The notes beneath the pieces were generated by a model. That model was not told the DNA's origin, did not search any database, and was given only the letters and a program-made list of their open reading frames with translations. The position numbers and the translations under genes were made by a program. A stretch of DNA of 64,000 bases from Phymorhynchus buccinoides (lineage: Eukaryota; Mollusca; Gastropoda; Neogastropoda; Raphitomidae), in NCBI GenBank assembly GCA_017654935.2, contig CM065704.1, positions 28,481,513 through 28,545,512 on the forward strand. The letters are read 5' to 3'. Positions 57,746-64,000 of this stretch are shown here, in pieces (position 1 is the first letter of the stretch; every line of letters begins with the position of its first letter).

Positions 57746-58108
57746 GTGGACTCCATCAAGTGGACACCGAAACAACAACACCCCACCCTACCACCATTAC
57801 CACCACCTCACCAACCACCCCCTCTACCCCTACCCCCACCTGCCGCAGCGGGTGGTCATCGTGGATCAACAGGGATGGTCCTCAGTCCGGGGACGGTGAC
57901 CACGAGCAGATGACCACTGCAGAACTGACCGCCTTCTGTCCGGGAGGCACGGTCAGCAGCATCCGCTGCCGGACAGTGGACGGCATCGAGTACTTCAGCA
58001 GCGGGGAGATTCTGACCTGCACCGTGGAGGGAGGGCTGCAGTGCAGCAACGCGGACAACTTCCCCATCCCCTGCAGCGACTACAAGGTCCAGTACGAGTG
58101 CTCCTGCC
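57746..58108 (+). CDS. Exon 37: CYS domain (CRSGWSSW)
   Basis: 363 nt, phase 1-1 (acceptor TTTTAACAG, donor GTGAGTT). Thr/Pro-rich linker (TTTPHPTTITTTSPTTPSTP), then CRSGWSSWINRDGPQSGDGD, FCPGGTVSSIRC, GIEYFSSGEILTCTVEGGLQ, DYKVQYECSC. Twin of exon 39. Confidence 0.88.
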
Positions 58109-58950
58109 GTGAGTTGCCTTTTATTGGGTTAAAACAAAAATAAAGGGTTAACAAGAAAGTACCTGGGGAAAGGGAGACACAACGTTTCGAGTTGCGAACT
58201 GTTCTTCTGTTGTAGCTAGGGGAGATTTGGTTTTCTTGATGATTGGTAGTTTTCGGGTGTAATTATTGGTTGGTTGGTTGTTTTGGGGTGTCTCAAAAGC
58301 TTCTAAAGCAAACACGTGTGTCTGCAAACATTTTTGTCAAATTCTTGAGTCTTTTCCATTCAGGCAAATTCTATTGTGTCTTTTATTATCAAAGTTCTTA
58401 CATATATTCGTAATATTAAATATTCATACAATGAGTTTAAACATCACAGAGATAGGGTCTGCGTTTTCTTAAAGTCTGATTTTTGTGTGTGCTAAGGACG
58501 ATTTGAAGCCAACTCCTCAAGTTTACTATTTATCACCACCGAAATGTTATGCTGCAAAACGAGGAACAATCACCCCGATTATAGCCTAATTTCTAGAAAT
58601 ATACATACTTTTATATTGTGGTTAGTTATAAAACGCATGCAGAATTTTTAATAATGTCACTGGAAACATTTAATACGCCTTAAACTTTACCAAAGCATCT
58701 TGATTTTTCAAAAACATCGGGACTTTCCTGGTATTGCAGTACTTCCAGGATCGTCCCACCATCTTTATATCTATTAATGTCCCACATGTGCCTGTCCCAG
58801 GCCGGAGGACGTTAAGCAGACTTTTCTTCTCTTACACTCTACCAGCATTTGATTACGTATGAATGTTAGCCTTTCGATGGATTTTTCATTGTGTTACAAA
58901 GATTATTCTTTCCAGCTTTCGTGCAAATGTGTACCCTTGTTCCATTGCAG
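58109..58950. other. Intron 37
   Basis: 842 bp, homologous at least in its first ~200 bp to intron 39. No separate element. Confidence 0.65.
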
Positions 58951-59304
58951 CTACGGTTAATGACAACAAGGCAACAACCAAAGCCACAGTGGTTGGCTTA
59001 GGAACCACGCCAGCGCCCTTAGTTCAACAAAAGTGCGTGGGCGGCTGGTCCGACTGGATCAACGAGGACACCCCGGACACCGGCGATGGTGACGTGGAGA
59101 AGATGACGTCATCGCAGCTGACGTCCTTCTGCCCCGGCGGCGTGATCCGGGAGGTGGACTGTCAGACGGTGGACGGCATCCCGTACTACAGCAGCGGGGA
59201 GATCCTCACCTGCAGCACAGAGGGCGGCCTTCAGTGCAGCAACGCTGACAACTTCCCCATCCCCTGCAGCGACTACAGGATCAAGTACCTCTGCGAATGC
59301 CCCG
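58951..59304 (+). CDS. Exon 38: CYS domain (CVGGWSDW)
   Basis: 354 nt, phase 1-1 (acceptor CCATTGCAG, donor GTAAGCT). Linker ATVNDNKATTKATVVGLGTT, then CVGGWSDWINEDTPDTGDGD and ending DYRIKYLCECPG. Twin of exon 40. Confidence 0.88.
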
Positions 59305-60223
<919 letters not shown>

Positions 60224-60586
60224 GTGGACTGCATCAAGTGGACACCGAAACGACAACGTCCCATCCTACCACCACCACAACTACCATCCCCTCACCAACC
60301 ACCCCCCCTACCCCCACCTGCCGCAGCGGGTGGTCATCGTGGATCAACAGGGACGGTCCTCAGTCCGGGGACGGTGACCACGAGCAGATGACCACTGCAG
60401 AACTGACCGCCTTCTGTCCGGGAGGCACGGTCAGCAGCATCCGCTGCCGGACAGTGGACGGCATCGAGTACTTCAGCAGCGGGGAGATTCTGACCTGCAC
60501 CGTGGAGGGAGGGCTGCAGTGCAGCAACGCGGACAACTTCCCCATCCCCTGCAGCGACTACAAGGTCCAGTACGAGTGCTCCTGCC
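60224..60586 (+). CDS. Exon 39: CYS domain (CRSGWSSW)
   Basis: 363 nt, phase 1-1 (acceptor TGTCTAAAAG, donor GTGAGTA). Linker TTTSHPTTTTTTIPSPTTPP, domain as in exon 37 with the same residues throughout. Confidence 0.86.
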
Positions 60587-61514
60587 GTGAGTAGCCTTTT
60601 ATTGGTTAATCTTTAAAACAAAAATAAAAGGTTAAAATTAGCACCTGGGGGGAGGAGTGGGATGGAGGCACAACGCTTCGAATTGTGAACTCTTCTTTTG
60701 TTGTGGCTGTAGAAGATTTGGTTTTCTTGATGATTGGTGGCGGTTTGGTAGTTTTGGGGGAAATAGTTGATCTGTAGGTAGTTTTAACTGTCTCGAAAGC
60801 TCATAAAACATAGCCTATACGTGTGCACAAAAACACTCTGACTAAAATCTGCCTTCTTTCGCATTGACTCGTTCTGATAAATATCACATATTACAATTTT
60901 TTTATTGATTTGTAGCATCTTGTATATAATTAGTATTGAAATATACAAATGAGCTATTGAGACCCAAAATTTAAATGTAGGCCTACTCTCATCCTTATCA
61001 AAATGTTAGGCCTAGTATGTGTGTTTAAGGAGGAATAATCACCCATTTATAGTTTTGACTATCTATAATAATGTTTATTTTGTGTTTAGCTGTAAACGTT
61101 CGCAGAAAATTAAATTCTGTCACTGGTAGCATTATTTATATACCCTACATTGTGCCACCATTTTAACCCTTTCACCGCCAAAGTCGCATTTGAGCACCAC
61201 AGTGATTTAACACCTATGTCACTAAAAGGCATCAAATTGGGGTCTATAATCCAAAGACCATTTTGTCTTAGTTTTAGGAAGTAAGGATAGACCTTATTTT
61301 ATATATGTCACAGAAGAATCCCCAATACTGCAGATGGATTTTGTTCTCTACCCAGGTAATCTTGATGGAAATGTTTGGCTGAAATATGGATGGCGGTGAA
61401 AGGGTTAAACACGCATGTATGTTTTAGCCTTTCACGGGGTTTTCCATTGTGCTGCAATGATTTTATCCATCCAGATTTTGTTGTCAGTTTGTATCCATCC
61501 CTGTGCCATTGCAG
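60587..61514. other. Intron 39
   Basis: 928 bp, homologous to intron 37 near its start; TTAA MITE copy 4 inserted at 61163-61408, absent from intron 37. Confidence 0.65.
61163..61408 (+). mobile_element. TTAA-type MITE (piggyBac-like), copy 4, intact
   Basis: 246 bp from TTAACCCTTTCACCGCCA to TGGCGGTGAAAGGGTTAA, terminal inverted repeats perfect over about 18 bp. Confidence 0.75.
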
Positions 61515-61862
61515 CTACAAATACTGACAACAAGGCGACAACCAAAGCCACAGTGGTAGGAACCACACCAGCGCCCTTAGCTCAACAAAAGTGCGTGGGC
61601 GGCTGGAGCGACTGGATCAACGAGGACACCCCGGACACCGGTGACGGCGAGTTTGAGAAGATGACGTCATCGCAGCTGGCGTCATTCTGCCCTGGCGGCG
61701 TGATCCGGGAGGTGGACTGTCAGACGGTGGACGGCATCCCGTACTACAGCAGCGGGGAGATCCTCACCTGCAGCACAGAGGGCGGCCTTCAGTGCAGCAA
61801 CGCTGACAACTTCCCCATCCCCTGCAGCGACTACAGGATCAAGTACCTCTGCGACTGCTCAG
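61515..61862 (+). CDS. Exon 40: CYS domain (CVGGWSDW)
   Basis: 348 nt, phase 1-1 (acceptor CCATTGCAG, donor GTGAAAC). Linker ATNTDNKATTKATVVGTTPA, CVGGWSDWINEDTPDTGDGE, FCPGGVIREVDC, ending KYLCDCSG. One substitution in the acidic loop (GDGEFE instead of GDGDVE). Confidence 0.87.
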
Positions 61863-62228
61863 GTGAAACTTCTGAGGTGGTTGTCTGTGCTAAGCGAAAT
61901 GTCTGTCTCAGTATCTGTCTACACTCGCATTGTTTACTCCAAAGGGAACGAACGTATTGGGCAACGGACGTGTTTTGCTTTTCAAGGTCACTGTGGTTTG
62001 AACACTTTTTGTTTTGTGAATGCTTAATTTTACATCTATTGATAGACCGATTCATAGTGATCCTTTGCTACATTCTTTTATTTGAGCATAGTTCTCTGTA
62101 CTTTTAGCGTTCTGCTAAACAAAGAGGTGTTATACAATGTAAAGTTTAGAAAGCAATTTCTTTATATTCAGATTTTAGAAAGCAAATCATTTTTTTCATA
62201 TTCACACTCTTATCGTTGACACTGGCTA

Positions 62229-62295
62229 TCTACGCATTAGGATCAAATCAAATCAAAATCACTTTATTATCTCTCAAGGAGAAATTTCGTTCAGG
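62229..62295 (-). mobile_element. Reverse retroposon tail with (ATCAA)n
   Basis: (ATCAA)n followed by CACTTTATTATCTCTCAAGG, a layout typical of 5'-truncated non-LTR retroelements read from the complementary strand. Confidence 0.4.
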
Positions 62296-62357
62296 TGCCA
62301 GAATAAGAGAGACATCGACATTCAGCATGCAGGAACATAAAGCACATTATTTTTTAC

Positions 62358-62586
62358 TTAACCCGTTCACAGCCACCACAATAATTTAACACCCATGTCA
62401 CTAAAAGGCATCAAATCAGGGTCTGTTATCCAAATACCCTATTCTGTTAGTGTGGGAGGTAAGGATAGGCCTTACTTTAAATATGTCACAGAAGAATCCC
62501 CAATATTACAGACATATTGTTTTCTCTACCCAGGTAAGTTTAATGGAATTGTTTTGCTGAAAAATGGCTGGCGGTGAAAGGGTTAA
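62358..62586 (+). mobile_element. TTAA-type MITE (piggyBac-like), copy 5
   Basis: TTAACCCGTTCACAGCCACC to GGCGGTGAAAGGGTTAA; left terminus slightly mutated. Confidence 0.68.
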
Positions 62587-62783
62587 ACAAGTCACATAAG
62601 TATTACAAAGATGCATACGAACATAAACATTTTAGCATGCGTGAGTATAAAATACATACAATTATGCATTCTCAATGTCTATGTTGAAGCTATTTTTTGT
62701 ATTATGCAAGCGTGTTTTCTCCTCTTTTTAACTTTATCAAAGTGCACACTGATCCACTATTTCCCTTGCCTCTTCGGACACAG

Positions 62784-63016
62784 GCACGGGCACGGGCGCC
62801 GACAGTCATCACGACCAAGGAGTCCACGTGAACCCTGCCCCTCCTCCGTCCCAGTGCGGATGGACACCCTGGATGAACGGCCACCAGCCCTCCGCTGCCG
62901 GAGAGGCGGAGACCATGTTCTCCCTGAGAGAGACAGCCCGGTTCTGTGCCTCGCACGACATCACTGCCGTCCAGTGTCAGCCCGTTGATGGACAGCCTCT
63001 CGGTGCTCACGTGCAG
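62784..63016 (+). CDS. Exon 41: subtype B CYS domain, first part; continues beyond window
   Basis: 233 nt, phase 1 in, phase 0 out (acceptor TCGGACACAG, donor GTAACAA). Linker GTGTGADSHHDQGVHVNP, then CGWTPWMNGHQPSAAGEAET, FCASHDITAVQC, ending PLGAHVQ just before the expected VTCD strand. The intron position differs from that in exons 27/28. The rest of the domain is not visible. Confidence 0.78.
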
Positions 63017-64000
63017 GTAACAACAGGGTGTGTTATGTCCATATTATCACCATTTCCGAAACTGTAGGACAAAAGAATGAAACTCTTCCCACAGTATCTT
63101 TACGGTAGGCGTCTAGCATTTTTGTTACTTATATTTATTTCCATGTGCCCCCAGGGGGTTATTTTTGGAATAAACCAAACTTGAACTTCAAAGTTAGGAT
63201 CGCCCCATTACAAACTTTCAAACGGTTTGACAATTATGATAGCAGATAAGGGAAGACGGAGTAAAAAGCCCATGGGCGGGTAATAAGCCCATGCCACTTA
63301 TCTCATGAAATAAAGACAATTTCAGTCACATTTGCCCATGAACTTTAACACTCGTCTCATGGGCAAAATGTAACTGAAATTTGCTTCAATTCATGAGATA
63401 ATTGGCATGGGCTTCTTACCCGCCCATGGGTTTTTTACCCCGTCTTCCCCTACATTCGTGATTAACGGTACCTACCGCTGTGCGCAAGTACCGTTTACAC
63501 TTTTGACGTACTGGTTCCATTGCGAGTTTTTTTTTTTAAAGGTATAAGTACTGACAGGCCTACTGCAGCGTAAACGTCTTGCTGTACGCTTTGTAGTTGT
63601 TCCATTGCGTTGATTGATGTCACTTTACTGGACAAGTGGTACTTCAGTGGCACAACCTTTCTGGCGTCATAGGTGTGCAACACTTAAATACACATGTGCC
63701 CTTTTCTAACCGCTCTGTTTGAGTAAATTAATGTCTTCAGTGTGATCCTCAAAATGGTAAACAAGAGCGATTCCGCTTGTCTGAATGGAGGCCGTGTTTT
63801 CGTGTGGCCTGCCATTATGACGGTCTCGTTTGTTGTCACCAGTAGGCTGGCTACCTGCATGTATTATTTTCGATTAATATAGGAGACCCTTCATTATAGG
63901 CCTACACCAGTCGTTTGCTGGGCATTAAAGTCTGCAGGCTGTTATGACCTGCAACTTCTTTAATTCCAGTAAGAAAAAGGAACTGCTGTAGTTCTGATTC
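63017..64000. other. Start of last intron, to window end
   Basis: 984 bp with a retroposon tail near 63142-63186 and a palindromic MITE at 63247-63452. No exon recognised. Confidence 0.6.
63247..63452. mobile_element. Palindromic MITE, ~206 bp
   Basis: TAAGGGAAGACGGAGTAAAAAG and CCCATGGGCGGGTAATAAGC pair with the right end ACCCGCCCATGGG...CCCCGTCTTCCCCTA; inner arms TTATCTCATGAA/TTCATGAGATAA. Confidence 0.72.

Larger units (their letters stand above)
61863..62783. other. Intron 40
   Basis: 921 bp: a reverse retroposon tail (62229-62295, ATCAAATCAAATCAAAATCAC followed by TTTATTATCTCTCAAGGAGA) and TTAA MITE copy 5. Confidence 0.6.

Overview
The window looks like metazoan genomic DNA carrying the middle of one very large gene on the + strand, open at both ends. 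I see short GC-rich exons with GT-AG introns, abundant (GT)n, (CT)n and trinucleotide arrays, palindromic MITEs and retroposon tails. The domain set (discoidin, TIL, VWC and mucin-type Cys/WxxW modules) and the repeat style suggest a lophotrochozoan, most likely a gastropod mollusc. That assignment is inference: no rRNA or conserved marker gene is present.

I can place 41 exons (about 20.3 kb, roughly 6,770 residues). Nearly all modules are bounded by phase-1 introns. The product resembles a gel-forming-mucin or hemocytin-like secreted glycoprotein. It carries about 265 copies of a 12-residue unit (ETPTAYPPWYTG) encoded by a 36-bp minisatellite, about 24 Mucin2_WxxW/CYS-type domains and four F5/8-type-C (discoidin) domains, followed by one TIL-like and one VWC-like segment. 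No start codon, signal peptide, VWD domain, stop codon or poly(A) signal of this gene is in the window.

Layout. 1-10128: five repeat-only exons, one of them (3691-4031) out of frame. 10613-13555: repeat-CYS exons. 15104-20649: two discoidin domains ending in a repeat-CYS-repeat exon. 21620-34454: two more discoidin domains, PPDYTG linkers and two CYS domains, with large introns full of mobile and tandem repeats. 35297-36538: a 34-unit repeat exon. 37645-45280: six tandem repeat+CYS exon/intron cassettes, the last two practically identical. 46108-51559: a duplicated block with a broken exon remnant. 52289-53962: TIL, VWC and CYS. 54935-63016: a run of single-exon CYS domains whose last one is cut by an intron and continues outside the window.

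The proposed logic is that of mucins: long Thr/Pro-rich, probably glycosylated stretches spaced by disulphide-rich CYS modules, with discoidin domains for binding glycans or surfaces. Introns hold piggyBac-like TTAA MITEs, several palindromic MITEs, a SINE-like family, a retroposon that duplicated a splice acceptor, and local tandem amplifications that copied splice sites. Exon borders were read by eye from splice consensus and phase, without transcripts.
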